The notes below the pieces were generated by a model. It did not search any database and was not told the DNA's origin. It was given only the letters and a program-made list of their open reading frames with translations. The position numbers and the translations under genes were made by a program. Below are positions 23,465 to 35,244 of a DNA stretch of 64,000 bases, in pieces. Source of the stretch: Bryopsis sp. KO-2023 (lineage: Eukaryota > Chlorophyta > Ulvophyceae > Bryopsidales > Bryopsidaceae); NCBI GenBank assembly GCA_030272585.1, contig BSYQ01000008.1, forward strand, positions 1,674,001-1,738,000. The letters are read 5' to 3'. Positions within the stretch are counted from its first letter, which is position 1. Each line of letters begins with the position of its first letter.

Positions 23465-26073
23465 ATGGAACAGCTCGAAGCGATTCGCTACGCCAGGGGA
23501 AACCTGGAACTTGTGGATCAGCGGTTGTTTCCGCTCGAGAAAAAGTACCTGTCTATAACCAGCGTGGAAGAAGGATGGGACGCGATCAGATCGATGGTGG
23601 TGCGCGGAGCGCCTGCTATAGGAGTGGCGGCGGCGTTGTCGCTCGCCGTCGAACTTGCGATTGGCGGAGGGGGTAGCCAGTTCGAGTCTGCGCAGGAATG
23701 CGCGGACACTGTCGCAAGCAAAATGGAATACCTGGTGACTAGGTGAATAGGCGTCGCATGTACTGGCCTGGTATCGTTTGGTGACGACTTTAGATCTCGT
23801 GTTTGTTTTCCAGATGAGTCATGCGTGTGAATTTGGTTTTACCATTATGGGGAGAATAACACACATCCAGAATGTATCCAATAGATCATGCCTTATGTTT
23901 TCTGGAGGGGTGCTTTCCCTTGTGCCTTTTTTTTGATGCTTTCTCTTGTGCCTTTTTTTTTGATGCTTTCCCTTGACCTGATGGATTTTGCCATATGTGT
24001 GCACCATCTTGAAGTGAAATTTCATTTTGGATGCACCCTTTAGTCAACTCCTTCAAAACAAAAGCAAATATTGCAACAAAAAGAAGCGTACTTGTGAAAA
24101 AAGTAATCCCCCACGACCCCCCTCAAAAAAAGAAAAATGTAGTTTGAAAACAATAAAAAATCCACAGTTGGAGACAACTGTGCCAGAATCTATATTTCTT
24201 GTGGATACAGCTCAGGCAAGTTTTCGTTCCATCGATGGATTTTATCACTTGATATTTTTTTTTCTCTCCCCTGCTTTACTTTTGTGTGTGGTGGTTTGGA
24301 TTCCCTTTCAGCCGCCCCACGGCTGTGAACATAACAGATACCCACACAAAACTCAAGGCCCTTTGTGCAAAAGAGGTTGAAAAAGATGGAGCCACAGCCT
24401 CCTCCGTTGCTGAGGCCGTCATCCTAGCTTGCGAAGCAATGCTGGAAGAAGATGTTCGAACGAACAAGGTCGGGTTGAATCCTGGCTAGCATTCTTTGAT
24501 GTTGAAATGTTTTGTTTAGTACACAAGCCCCCCAGGAAAACAGCTCCCCTCATGGAAATATGAATTAGATGTATATGGTATGAAAAAATGTATATTTATT
24601 CTTAGAACAAGCCTAAAGCCTAATGAAACTCACCTAAAATTCGGATCAGTATTTTTCCTGCATCCTTTGCTGTGAAGGTGCGACGTATTTTGTTTTGCTG
24701 CTGTTACTCATTATCTCCTTTTCTTTTTTCTTTTTTTTTTTTCATTTTTTTTTGGGCTTAAATACCAGCATCGAATTCATTTTTCCTTTTTTAAAATTTG
24801 ATTCACAGATCAAATATCGTTTGCCACGTATCCATTTGCAACACTGAGCAGTTCCACATGTATGTGTTTGTTTTTTTCCAATGAATAATTTTCTTTTGTT
24901 GATTGTGCATGCTTTCTCAGGCAATAGGAAAATTCGGTGCAGAGTCGATAGAAACAGCTGCCAGTTCTCGAGGTCTGGGGGAGGGTGGAAAATTTCGAGT
25001 GTTGACCCATTGCAACACCGGGAGCTTGGCGACGGCTGGATATGGCACGGCATTGGGGGTTATCAGAGCATTGCACGAACAGGGAAAGCTTGCCCATGCG
25101 TACTGTTGTGAAACCAGGCCATACAATCAAGGTATTTTCCGAAAAAGTTTGAACGTTGGATTAGAAAGGGTTTCCATCCATAAATCGGCGTCAGATTTCA
25201 ATTTTGAAGCGCAAATGGCAGCTGTTTCTATTGCCTAAGCTAATTCTGATATTAGAATTAAGAACTTGGGACCCAATTATGATTCTAAAAACAAAAAAAC
25301 AAGAAAAGAGACAAGAGAGAAAGTTCGACCCAATTTTAATTCTAAAATTAGGAATAGAAATTTTGACCCAATTCTTGGAGCTTTGATCAACACTAGACCT
25401 AATTCTGCTCCGATTTTGATATGTTCAGGATCCCGGTTGACCGCTTATGAGCTGGTGCATGATGGCCTCCCCTCCACGTTGATTTGCGACTCCATGGCGG
25501 CAGCCCTGATGTCTCAAAAGAAAGTGGATGCCATTGTGGTGGGGGTCGACCGGACCGCCAGAAATGGAGATGCCGCCAACAAGATAGGAACGCTTTCCCT
25601 GGCCATCATCGCCCAGCATTTCGACATACCCTTTTTCGTCGCTGCCCCTTCGACATCCATCGATCTTGCCACCGAGGTACCCTATAGATTCTGAATTTGC
25701 TTACCCATAAAATAAAATGCAAAAAAAAACTAAAAAAACAATGCATTTGAAAATGCATTTCATCGATGCTTGCCCTATTCCCCTTTTTGCTGTGCCTGAT
25801 TGGATGTGTTGGAATCTCCCCTTCCCAAACAGTGACGTTTTGATGTATCAGAACGGTTCGCTGATCGACATCGAAGAAAGGCCGGCGGAGGAAATCACGC
25901 ACTTCCGAGGAGAGAGGGTTGCTCCTGAAGGAGTGAAAGTGTGGAACCCTGCTTTCGATGTGACCCCTGCTAAAATGATCGAGGGAATCGTCACCGAAAA
26001 AGGAACGATTTACAAAGCAGATGGGGAGTTCAAGGTTATAATCCGAAAAAAGGAAACGCGGGTTGATTTATAG
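23465..26073 (+). CDS. mtnA: Methylthioribose-1-phosphate isomerase
   Basis: Five exons, 23465-23742, 24312-24468, 24921-25131, 25429-25676 and 25852-26073, join in phase to 371 residues, the usual size for this eIF2B-like family. The enzyme converts 5-methylthioribose-1-phosphate to 5-methylthioribulose-1-phosphate in methionine salvage, in the cytosol. Visible family landmarks are [10 protein letters not shown] near residue 40-50, SRPTAVN across the first splice junction, [19 protein letters not shown] with the catalytic-type Cys, CDSMAA, VVGVDR with the conserved Asp, NKIGT, and the C-terminal IEER...[10 protein letters not shown] block. The last acceptor was chosen at 25851 because the earlier AG at 25832 would create a stop. 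The next gene on the same strand is the kinase that supplies its substrate. Introns contain small degenerate repeats (23900-23980; 25220-25400). Confidence 0.96.
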
Positions 26074-26387
26074 AATTGAAAAATAAAAATAAAAATATAT
26101 GTATGTATGTATGTATCTTTCACCCCAAGCATTATGTTGCCTTAGGGCTGAATGAAGGCCTCGCCCAAACCCTTGTGAACAAATCCAGCCCTATATGACT
26201 AAACCCTGTAATTATTTCCTTTTACAACTGCGGGAAGAAAAAAAAAACATGGAAGAAAGTGCCCTTTCTCTTGAGAAATTCCTTACATCCTGAAAACTAA
26301 CCCTTTTTCAAAAAAGCACCACAGGCTAAAGGAAACCCTTCATTAGGGCAGCATAGCTTGGAAAACGCACAGGGACCCACTTAGTAC

Positions 26388-26712
26388 AATATAATAACCC
26401 CCCCCCCCCCGAATACAGTACCTTGGGGTACAATAATTATAACTTTGGAAAAAAAATTCAAGGGGGTACACTATTTGGGGGTGTTCTATTTTTAGAGAGG
26501 GGGTTGGATCCTCCAGGGGGTATTCGGGAGGCAGGAAGGGGGCTAATGCTCCATCCATCACTATAAGAAGATTCTTAACATTGCATAAAAACCAGGTTTG
26601 GAGCGGTAGTCCCGGGGGGAGGGGGCACTTTTTGGGGGGTACACTATTCCGCGTTTGCTCCCAGGGGCGGCGGGGGGTACTATATTGGGGGGGGGGTATA
26701 ACATTATGTGAT
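26388..26712. mobile_element. Candidate small element with C-rich inverted ends
   Basis: The left end (A/T bases, then about twelve C, then GAATACAGTACC) resembles the reverse complement of the right end (A/T bases, about eleven C, then AATATAGTACC). The interior repeats GGGGTACACTATT twice and is rich in G-runs. This looks like a roughly 320-bp MITE, but I cannot define a clean target duplication, and homopolymer runs can mimic inverted repeats. The G-runs could also form quadruplexes between the two salvage genes. Confidence 0.4.
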
Positions 26713-26792
26713 AATACAACAATACTAAAGTACATAATTAAGAGAGGAAGGGCACAATTTTTAGTGGAGATAGAAGTTGGCCCCTTTGTTTT

Positions 26793-27780
26793 GTGGATCC
26801 CCGTTTCGAGATGCTTACCCCCGACATGCCATCCTGTGTTTTTTTTTTCCGTGAGATCGCAGAATTTCTTGGCAGCGATGCATCAGCTGTGAACGGCGCC
26901 ACTGCCCCACCTGGATTCAAAGCTCTGGACCTCGATTCTGCAAAAGAATACGTGGCAGCCAGGCCCGATCTGGCCAAAATCGTGGGCCCCCCCGAAACGG
27001 TGCCTTCGTGGACTTGCAGCGAGATCGGCGATGGGAATATCAATTTCATCTATCTGATAAAAGGACCTGAAGGATCCATGATTCTGAAACAAGGATTGCC
27101 TTTTGTGCGATGCGTCGGGGAGAGCTGGCCATTGACTCAGGTAAATATCTTCACCAGACGTCCGAAAGGGCCTGTCAATCAAATACTTCTTGATCTGGCC
27201 ACCATACGTTTTGCTGGATATGTATGAATGTATGTACCATCAAATATGGTGGTGAGTTGGGCCCCTGTTCTGGCATGGATTTTGAAGGATCGTGTTCGTG
27301 TGGAAGCCGAATCACTCATAGTGGAAAGGGCATGTTGTGAGGAGCACGTTCCAGAAGTGTATGGTTTTGACGAGAAAATGGCAGTCATAGCGATGGAGTA
27401 TTTGGCCCCTCCCCATGTCATTCTCCGAAACAGCATCGAAAAAGGGGATATTTACCCTTTGGCTGCCGATCATGTGGCCAAGTTCATGGCGGAAACCCTG
27501 TTTCACACCTCTCTGCTGGCCACCGATTCTGAGAAGTTCAAGTGTGTAGTAATGCTTGTGATGTGATGTGATGTGGTGTTGATGTGTTGCTTTTTTTTCA
27601 GGAAAAATGTTTGGGGGGGGGGGCCCTTTTCTATTTTTAGACTGGTTGAGAGCAGCAAAAGAATGTAATTTATTAATTTTCTTATTTCCCCCCCTCCCCC
27701 CCATGAACACCTGTTTTGTTTTTTCGATGATATTTTTTTTTTTAGTTTCAGTTTTACTTTTAGATTCTTTTGAAGCTTTC

Positions 27781-27811
<31 letters not shown>

Positions 27812-29024
27812 TTCTGTGTCCATTATTTATTATAGCACAGTTGTTTCCGACACAGGTATATATGATATATGCATATATTTATTTCTCGAAATGGGGAAAA
27901 ACGGCCTTGGATAAAAGTAGCAAAGGAAGTAGCCTCCTTGGTGAGAGAGTTGATTTTTTTATTTTTATTTTTTGCTCTAAAGGGAGGAGGTGAAACGGTT
28001 CACGAACCCTCAGATGTGCAAACTGACGGAGCAAGTCATATTCATGGATCCCTATTTCCATGCTCCAATGAACCGCTGGACATCCCCTGCCTTGGACTCC
28101 GAAATCCGAAGCTTGTGGAATGACATGGAGGCCAAGCTGGCGGCGGCCGATCTCAGAAGGAAATTCATGTGCCAGCCGGAGGCTTTGATCCATGGGGACC
28201 TCCACACCGGAAGCTTGATGGTGACTAAAGACACGACATATGCGATCGACAGCGAGTTTGCTTTCTACGGGCCCATGGGCTTTGATGTCGGGAAGATCAT
28301 CGGCAACTTCTTTTTGGGGTATTTCTCCGTGGATGGCTATGCCAGCGAGGGGGATCCTAGAACTGAACAAAGGGAATGGCTGCTGGAGTCTGCCGGAAAG
28401 GTGTGCTGAACAAGTGTTCGTATCGAGCGCCGTCGTTTTTGCATGGTTTGAATTCTGATGTTGGTACATGAAGCTCATTTGAAAAAAAAATGATTTTTTT
28501 TAAAAACTGAACCCCTGGTGAAAAGTTGAGAAAACTGCATGCGAGGTGTGTCGCATTGCTGGCTGTATTTCTTGTCAAGATACGTGTAGAAGCTGGATGG
28601 TTGGTTTGAGGTTTAAAATGCTGCTTGGTTCTCATTTTGCGATCAGATTTGGCCCAGGTTTGAATCCTGCTTTCTGAAACTGTGGCGATCGAACCCTGCC
28701 AACGGCGATCTTTATCCGACCGACCTCGTCGGAGGCGTGGCTTTCAAAAACTTACAAGATGACTACATGTACCGGCTCTGGCAAGATGTACTGGGGTTCT
28801 GTGGGGCTGTGATCATCCGGCGGCTGGTGGGAATTGCACACGTCCCTGAGATGGAGTCCATCAAAGACATTGATGCGAAGGGCATTTGTGAACAGAGGGC
28901 ATTGAGTTTCGGCAGACGGCTGTTGACCGAAGCCAGGGATGAAAATGCTTTCCCCAATATGGACGTCCTCGTGCAGCTGGCACGGGATTTGAGGAACGAT
29001 GGGCAGCAGCCATACTACAATTGA
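26793..29024 (+). CDS. mtnK: Methylthioribose kinase
   Basis: Four exons, 26793-27140, 27288-27541, 27983-28400 and 28647-29024, join in phase to about 465 residues. The enzyme phosphorylates 5-methylthioribose with ATP, making the substrate of the isomerase encoded just upstream. It has the aminoglycoside-phosphotransferase-like kinase fold. Landmarks are GDGNINFIYLI with the nucleotide-binding loop, the Lys in MILKQGLPF, RCVGESWP, the HGDLHTGS catalytic loop, and DSEFAFYGPMGFDVG, the DFG-like metal-binding segment (here D-S-E rather than the more usual D-P-E). Family members are near 400-420 residues, so the N-terminal 40 or so may be a non-conserved extension. The true start is uncertain: ATGs lie at 26793 and 26811, and a T-rich tract ending in CAG inside the first exon could be an acceptor. 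Animals lack this enzyme. Confidence 0.93.
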
Positions 29025-29502
29025 GGCTTCGATTTTGTAAAACAATCGACCTATATCGGATCTGCTCTGGTCAGATGGGGAGTTTTTTCCATATGGAAAA
29101 ATTTGATTCGATGTGGGAGTGTTGGACCGGGTAGAACACAAGTACTGAAAGACAGACATAAGAGCGTCACATCAACAAATTCACACAACGGACACTCATT
29201 TCTAATGAAAGTACTACCACACGATTTGACTCTGAGAGCGATGTCAAATCTGTTGAATCGACTGGTCAGTGCGGGTGAGAGGCCCCATGGCAGTAGGGGT
29301 TTTACGTTAGAAGTACGAGGTATGAGTCAGTGGAGGAAGTGTGAGAGTTGAGTGAGTCGGGAAGGAAAGTCTGTCAACGGGAGTTCGGGGTTGTCTTTTT
29401 GTTGTAAGACTTTTTTTGCGGAAGGCTCGTTCTTCCAGTAACAACAGGAGGGTTTTCCTGTTGCAAAAATGAATTGTGTTTTTGGCGTTCATGGTTGTCT
29501 TA
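29025..29502. other. Intergenic, nothing recognised
   Basis: 3' flank of the kinase gene. No exon, RNA gene or repeat that I recognise. TTA at 29500-29502 is the left target duplication of the MITE that follows. Confidence 0.5.
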
Positions 29503-30246
29503 GAGCATCTCCACCGCTATACTGCAAACGGTACTGTAAACGCTATTTTGCCGTAATTTCGAAAAATGAACCCCCACCGGCATACTGTAAACTGTAAACG
29601 CTATCGCAAATTAGTAAGCGCTACTGCAAAATACGCAAGGAAAACTGCAAATCCGGCCGTTTTACCGTATACGCTAAAAAGTGCGGGAAGGCGGGAAAGA
29701 CGGAAACAGGACTTCGCTAGGGTAAAAAGACGCCGCCCTTTCTGTTGTCGGTTGTCAAGATCTGAAGACCTGTGTTTTCGGGACTTTTAACAACATGGAA
29801 TCGTTTTGGTCCTGGCCCTTGGCGGTTTCCACACCCACCCACGCCCGAATTTCGACAGATCCTTGCGCCTATCGAGACTACCGAACCCAACTGACTTCCT
29901 AGTATATTTTTAAACGACTCCCAAGCTCCCTTTGAACACGAATGTCCTTTCGAAACATTGAGAATATTTTGCAAACGGTCGCAACGGCCAGCCGATACTC
30001 GGAGATGCCTTTTCACGACAGCGTTCCCTCAAAAAACACTATTATAAGGTGCCGCGCTCCGCGCGCCGGCCTGCGCAACTCCTTTGCGAGCCAGAACACT
30101 CGTAACCTATTTTACAGTACGTGTTTACAGTATCGCCGGTGGGGGTAGGTCGACTTTTACAGTGCCACGTCGTTTTTGCGTGCTCGGGGTGCCACTGTAT
30201 ATTAGTAATTTACAGTGTCGTTTGCAGTGCAGCGGTGGAGATGCTC
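29503..30246. mobile_element. Harbinger-like MITE, 744 bp
   Basis: Terminal inverted repeats begin GAGCATCTCCACCGCT at both ends, with about 27 bases nearly identical and weaker similarity further in. The element is flanked by TTA on both sides (29500-29502 and 30247-30249), a three-base target duplication typical of PIF/Harbinger elements. The subterminal regions repeat the words CTGTAAAC and ACTGCAAA many times, as transposase-binding sites often do. There is no transposase, so it is non-autonomous. Confidence 0.85.
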
Positions 30247-30249
30247 TTA

Positions 30250-31253
30250 GTCGTTTGCCTTGGATCACTGAGAAGAGCCCAAGGTTGAATTTTAATTGAA
30301 CCTCATTACCACGGGACGCTGAAACTTCTCGACTGAAGAAGAACAGTGGTGGAATGATGTGGCGGGTTGTTAATCGGAGTTTGTTATGGACAATTCGGCG
30401 TCAAAGAATGGCCAGAACCAAGTCTTGATGTAGGAGCTACCTCCCCGACTCCTCCTGTCGGCCTTACGATTACTGCTTCCCTTCAGAACATAGAAGCGTG
30501 TTGAGAACTCTGGGAGAAACTCGAACCCGTCAGTGTAATCTCATGTCGGTCCAGGTAAGTTTTTCGCAGTAGTGTGTGCAAGGGAATTCATCACCTCAGC
30601 AAGAGTCTTGCGTCAGGCTGGACACCGCGACCCAACGAGGGCGCGCAGGCCAGTTGAAGGCAGGTGAAAGGCTTACTTCCTCTTGCCCTTCTGTACCACC
30701 TCTAGAAATTCGCTCCCACAACGTCCGTCATTCATTGCGGCGTTTCTAATCGTTCCATTCTGAACGCACGCGTGAAAAAATCAAACGAATTTAAAGGGAT
30801 CCACCTCCACGTACCCCCATTGGCTGCGCGTAGATGTGTGCTGAGTCAAGGAACGTGTAAGAGTTGCGCAAAACACGCCCACATGCGTTGAGGCGGGTGG
30901 GAGCTGCCCTCTTCCCAGCCAGGCTGTGAAGTACTCCCGGAAATCGCAGGGCACAACAAATGACGCCATGCACCCGCGCTGCTCTCGCTGCGCCTCGCTG
31001 CGACCTATGCACGCCTGTACGGCCTCCCCCATTAGAGCGATTTCGTCCGCGACCTTTGTAACGCCTCGACAGAACACATAATCGGCACGAAGATTTATGA
31101 AACGCCAGCCTGTATACATGCCTTCTTAAAGAACTTTCGGGCCTGCGATTGTGGACTCAGGCCAGGGGTCGTCTGAAAAAAAAAAAAAAAGTCATCGCCC
31201 TAGGTGAGTAGGTGGGTTGGTACGCAACGGAAGACGTGAAGACGAACGAAAAG
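30250..31253. other. Intergenic with one unsupported minus-strand ORF
   Basis: A 112-codon ATG-initiated frame lies on the minus strand at 30781-31119. It is composition-balanced but resembles nothing I know and has no clear splice partners, so I do not call it a gene. The segment just before 31254 presumably contains the promoter of the expansin-like gene. Confidence 0.4.
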
Positions 31254-33427
31254 ATGGCCTCGAAGCTCGTGTTGTGTCTTCTGTTCGTGGCGATCTGCCG
31301 AAGCCTGGGAAATGAAGCGGACCACTCGAAAGATTGGTACGATAGAGACTACTCCATGGAGAAGAATGGAGTGAAAAAGTCCATATGGTACAGCTACGAC
31401 GGAGAAGATGGCTATGAGTACCATAACTCCGCCAAGTGGAGGGCGGGGCGGTCGACTTTCTTTGGAGACAGGCCCTTGGACAACCTGAACAAGTGAGTGT
31501 CCGTCGACATGTTGTTCTCGTAGCTTTGGTCGCATCGCTGTGCAACTCTCCCACACCCAGAAGCACGGCCCACCTCTGCGTCGGATGTAGTTTTCATTGT
31601 TCGTGCGTGTGGGGAAACAGTGTATTCATGCTTTTTCCAACACCGTTTTTCTCGTGCTGTTGTTTTTCAGAGGGAGCTGTGGGTACGGCTCCTTGCAACC
31701 GCACAAAGGAACGGGATTGGATATTGCCGCTATCTCCGACCGGCACTATGAATACTACGGAAGTTGTGGGTGAGAAACGTTGAACATTGTCGACGTGGAT
31801 ACTTTTCCCAGCACCTGTTCAGAGGCCCGTCATGTTTTTTTTATTTTTTCGGTTATGGATGGCAGGGACTTTTCAGCCATCTTCCTGTTGTTTCTTTTCT
31901 TTTTGAAACGATAGACGCGGGCGGCGACATTCGCATTAGACACGTGGGCACACAACAGAAGCGCCACCACAGAAAGCGAGCCCGAAAGAAAGGGAAAGCA
32001 TAACCGTGGCTGGACAGTACGCACAAATCACGCCCCCCCCCTGGCTCCGCCGCTGGGAATGTGGCGCTCGAAGCTCCACGATCGTCTCTCGGAAAGAGAG
32101 GTGGTGGATGCAAATGCATGGAAACTCGACGTCGACGAATTTCTGTGTGGCGCACGTGATCGCGACACTGTATTTCCTTCCTTCCTGCAACATGTCGATC
32201 GATCCAACCACAGTCAGACCGTACAGACCGTAGTAGGAAACACTGTACTGCGGTAGCCTACCTTCTATCCTTCTAGGCTGAGTGTTTTTATTCTTCTGGA
32301 AAACAGAGAGAGAATGACTCCCTCCATCAGCTTTCTAACCCCCCCTTCAAAACACACTCACACACACACTACACTGGAAAGGTGCTTTCGCTCATGTCAG
32401 TGGGGTTTTACTCGTCGGTGAACATTGTTGTTGTGCTGTTGCTGGAGCAGGCGTTGCTTCGAAGTGAAGTGCAGGCCGACGCAATTCTATGATAAATATG
32501 GGAATTTCTTGGAGAGGAACACTGCTTGCCATGATCCCAACAAAATCATCACCGTGACAATCACTGATGTGTGCCCTTGTTACGATCCTTTACCATGGAA
32601 CACAGACACCAATCAGAGATGGTAGGGAAAATTGCTTTTCTTTGTCTGGTTTTACGTCTTTGTGTGTGTTTGTGTGTGCCTGGAATTGAGAATATGAACA
32701 GGGTAAGTGGATTGGTGGAGGTGAAAGACCTTCCACTGTTTGCCGTTGCATGTGTTTGTTCCTCACGTCGAGGAACATCGTTAGGTGGTTTTGCCTATGA
32801 CAGACTGGTCATCGCAGTGAAGGATTGTTATCACTGTGCAAGGCCCCTGTGCCAAGCACATGCTCTCTCTCGAAGATGACCTGGCATGGCATTTTGGGGG
32901 GTTTTGTCTTTCCGGGTCATCATGCTGTTCTTTCGTTGAGCTGACTAATCCAACCTGGCTGTTTTGTCTCAGGTGTTGTGGCGACATGGATCACTTCGAT
33001 TTGTCTTACAATGCCTTTGGGAAGGTAATACCTCAACCCTGTGCCATTTTCCTTTTCTCCCTCCGCTTGTGTGGCACCCTGCATTCTCACCACTCTTGTT
33101 ACATTTTCAAAACATACATTCGCCTTCTTCGCTGCGTTATTTCAGAATGAGCAATCGCCTCATGTGTGTGTTTTGGACTTTGTGCAGCTTTCGCCTATGA
33201 AATGGGGAGTGATTGGAATGTGGTATCGGCCGGTGAATTGCCCCACGAACGAATTCCCAAACAGGCACCACCACGAAGATCATCTGAAACCTGGTTACAG
33301 GGAAAAATTCGACCAAGGAAAAGCTGGCAGGAAGCTTCTGGATGTCCCCGGTGTTGAAATTCTTTCCGTTCGAAGTGAATCCGATACGTCCCCCCACACC
33401 AAATCTCTGAAAGGGCTCATTCCCTAA
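31254..33427 (+). CDS. Secreted expansin-like protein (DPBB domain)
   Basis: Five exons, 31254-31492, 31671-31769, 32451-32621, 32973-33024 and 33188-33427, join in phase to 266 residues. The N-terminus is a signal peptide (MASKLVLCLLFVAICRSLG), so the protein should be secreted. A six-stranded double-psi beta-barrel as in expansins follows an N-terminal insert. Landmarks are GSCGYG, DIAAIS, CGRCFEVKC, ITDVCPC, HFDLSYNAF with the expansin HFD Asp, and WGVIGMWYRPVNC. Cysteines are placed as in expansins. There is no C-terminal grass-pollen/CBM63 domain; instead a basic, His-rich tail of about 60 residues. Expansins loosen cellulose networks without hydrolysis; a role in a cell wall, cyst wall or on external polysaccharide is inferred. 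Barwin-like or GH45-related proteins are the alternative, but the HFDLS motif favours expansin. Confidence 0.85.
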
Positions 33428-35244
33428 GGGTTGAAATCTTTTCTTTTTTGTCTTCTTTTTTTTGGTACCTACATAAAGAAAAAGTCCTACGTTCTTTCTG
33501 TTTTATCTGATTCTGTATAAAACACACGAGTATTAACTCCGCAACTAGGCACAAACAAGAAAAAAGAGAGAAAGAAAGAAAAAAAAAAAAAAAAAAAACA
33601 GGAAAAAAAAACAACCAAGGAATTGAGCTCTCAAAATAGGTTCTGTGTGTACTGTTGGTATGGGATTGTGTATGTATTTTTTTCTTTTCTTCTTTTGGTT
33701 TTGATTTTTTTTTAAGTTTGTAGTTTGATCGTGAGGGGCCGGGAGGAGTTTGCTTCCTTAGCTGAAAGATAAAAAAAAAAGATAGGTGGGATGTTGAAAA
33801 AAGATTAAAAAAGGAAAAAAAAAGAGTGATTGGGTGAAAAAAAAGTGGGGGAAAAGTGAGAAAGGGGGGGGGGGTAATAGAAGGGTGATGGGGAGTGAAC
33901 AGGATAGATGAAAGAGAGAAGGATAATCTTTCTTTTTATATGTTTGAGCTCTAGATAATCAGGTTGGAGACCTGAGTGCTAGGGCCTCGTGTTTGTGGTG
34001 GGGTTTGGTTTTTTTTTCTTTTCGATCCCCTTGTCTTTTGGTTTATTACTTGTTACTCCTGAATTGCTTTGTTGATTTCCCAGCAACTGAAACGCACAAG
34101 GCTTTGAAGAGGAGAACACTAGGTCCCCCAAAGATTTACAATTTCTTCTGTCAGGGCATGGCTAGACCAACTTGTGAAAAAAAAAGAGAAAAAAAGAGCA
34201 GAAAAAATTAAAAAAGAAAGAGAGAAAGTCTCATCTTTATTCTTGGTTGATATTTTTTCGCCGTGCTTCCGGTTTTAATGGGGGGTGGTGTTTTTTTTTT
34301 CAGTATTTTTGCGTTTTCGACTGGTTTGATATTTTTCTTTTTTTTCCTTTTCGTTTTGTATTATCCTTTTTCTTTTTTTTTTCGTTTTTTTCTTGCTTCG
34401 GTTGGGTCTTTCTCTGTTTTGCTTTTTTTTTTGATAGATCCCATCAAATCTGGAGATGGATTTGTCGGTTGTGATGGATGGACGGTCCAAAGAAACTAAA
34501 AATAGAAACAGAGAAAAAAAAAGAACAAAGGGAAGGAAAAAAAAGGAAAACCAGTGTAATCAACGCATTTGAGAAAATTATCTGGGAAGGGATTGTTTCA
34601 TTTAAAAAAAAGAATAAAAGAATATTCTGGTGTTGAGCTGGCACAGATTCGAAAAAAAGGGGGGGGGGTGGGCAGGGCAGGGAACGGGGCGGGGTTTGAG
34701 AAATAGCTTGAGGGGTGGAATGCATTGCCCACCCAAACAATCACAGAAGTGGATGTTGTTCTTTTGAAATAATTTTTGCCTTCTTGTAAGTCAAGCTGTC
34801 AGTGTGGAGTCCCAAACTGAAAGGAAAGAAAAAAATACAAGTCCTGACTCTCTCGACTGACCAATTTCCCTCCCAAATTTTTAATCAACCGGTGCCACAG
34901 TTTCACTTTTAAGAAAAAAATATCCCCACACCGTAAATACCAACCTCCAACATTTTCCGTGGCGGGAAAACGATGCTGGGGCTGCTGGCGATTTGGATTT
35001 GGTGTTTCTAATGACGCGATGGATTGTATTTGTTGAGATGAAGCGCCAAATCCTCGTACGGCTCCTTTGCCAGTAGTCACCTCAACAATTGACAAAAATA
35101 TCTACCGCAACCTGCTCCAGAGGTCGAGTTTGCGGGTGGTGTTGAATTCTTGTCGATCGCGCGGTAGCGAACGCACAGGCGAAGTCGCGCAACAAAAAGG
35201 GGGAAAAAACAACAGAAAGAAGAAAAAAGAAGCTAAAGACAACG
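33428..35244. other. Gene-free, purine-rich then mixed low-complexity DNA
   Basis: 3' of the expansin-like gene the plus strand is rich in A and G runs (a poly-A tract near 33578-33600, G-runs near 33865), followed by T-rich sequence near 34300-34430. No exon is supported. Sequence near 35000-35244 is probably the promoter of the LRR gene. Confidence 0.5.

Noticed and set aside
25833-25851. Earlier acceptor for the last exon of the isomerase gene
   Set aside because: Using the AG at 25831-25832 puts TGA in frame immediately; the next AG keeps phase and restores the conserved NG..IDIEER block.
30781-31119. 112-codon minus-strand ORF with an ATG
   Set aside because: No recognisable domain, no neighbours to splice to, and chance frames of this length are common here.
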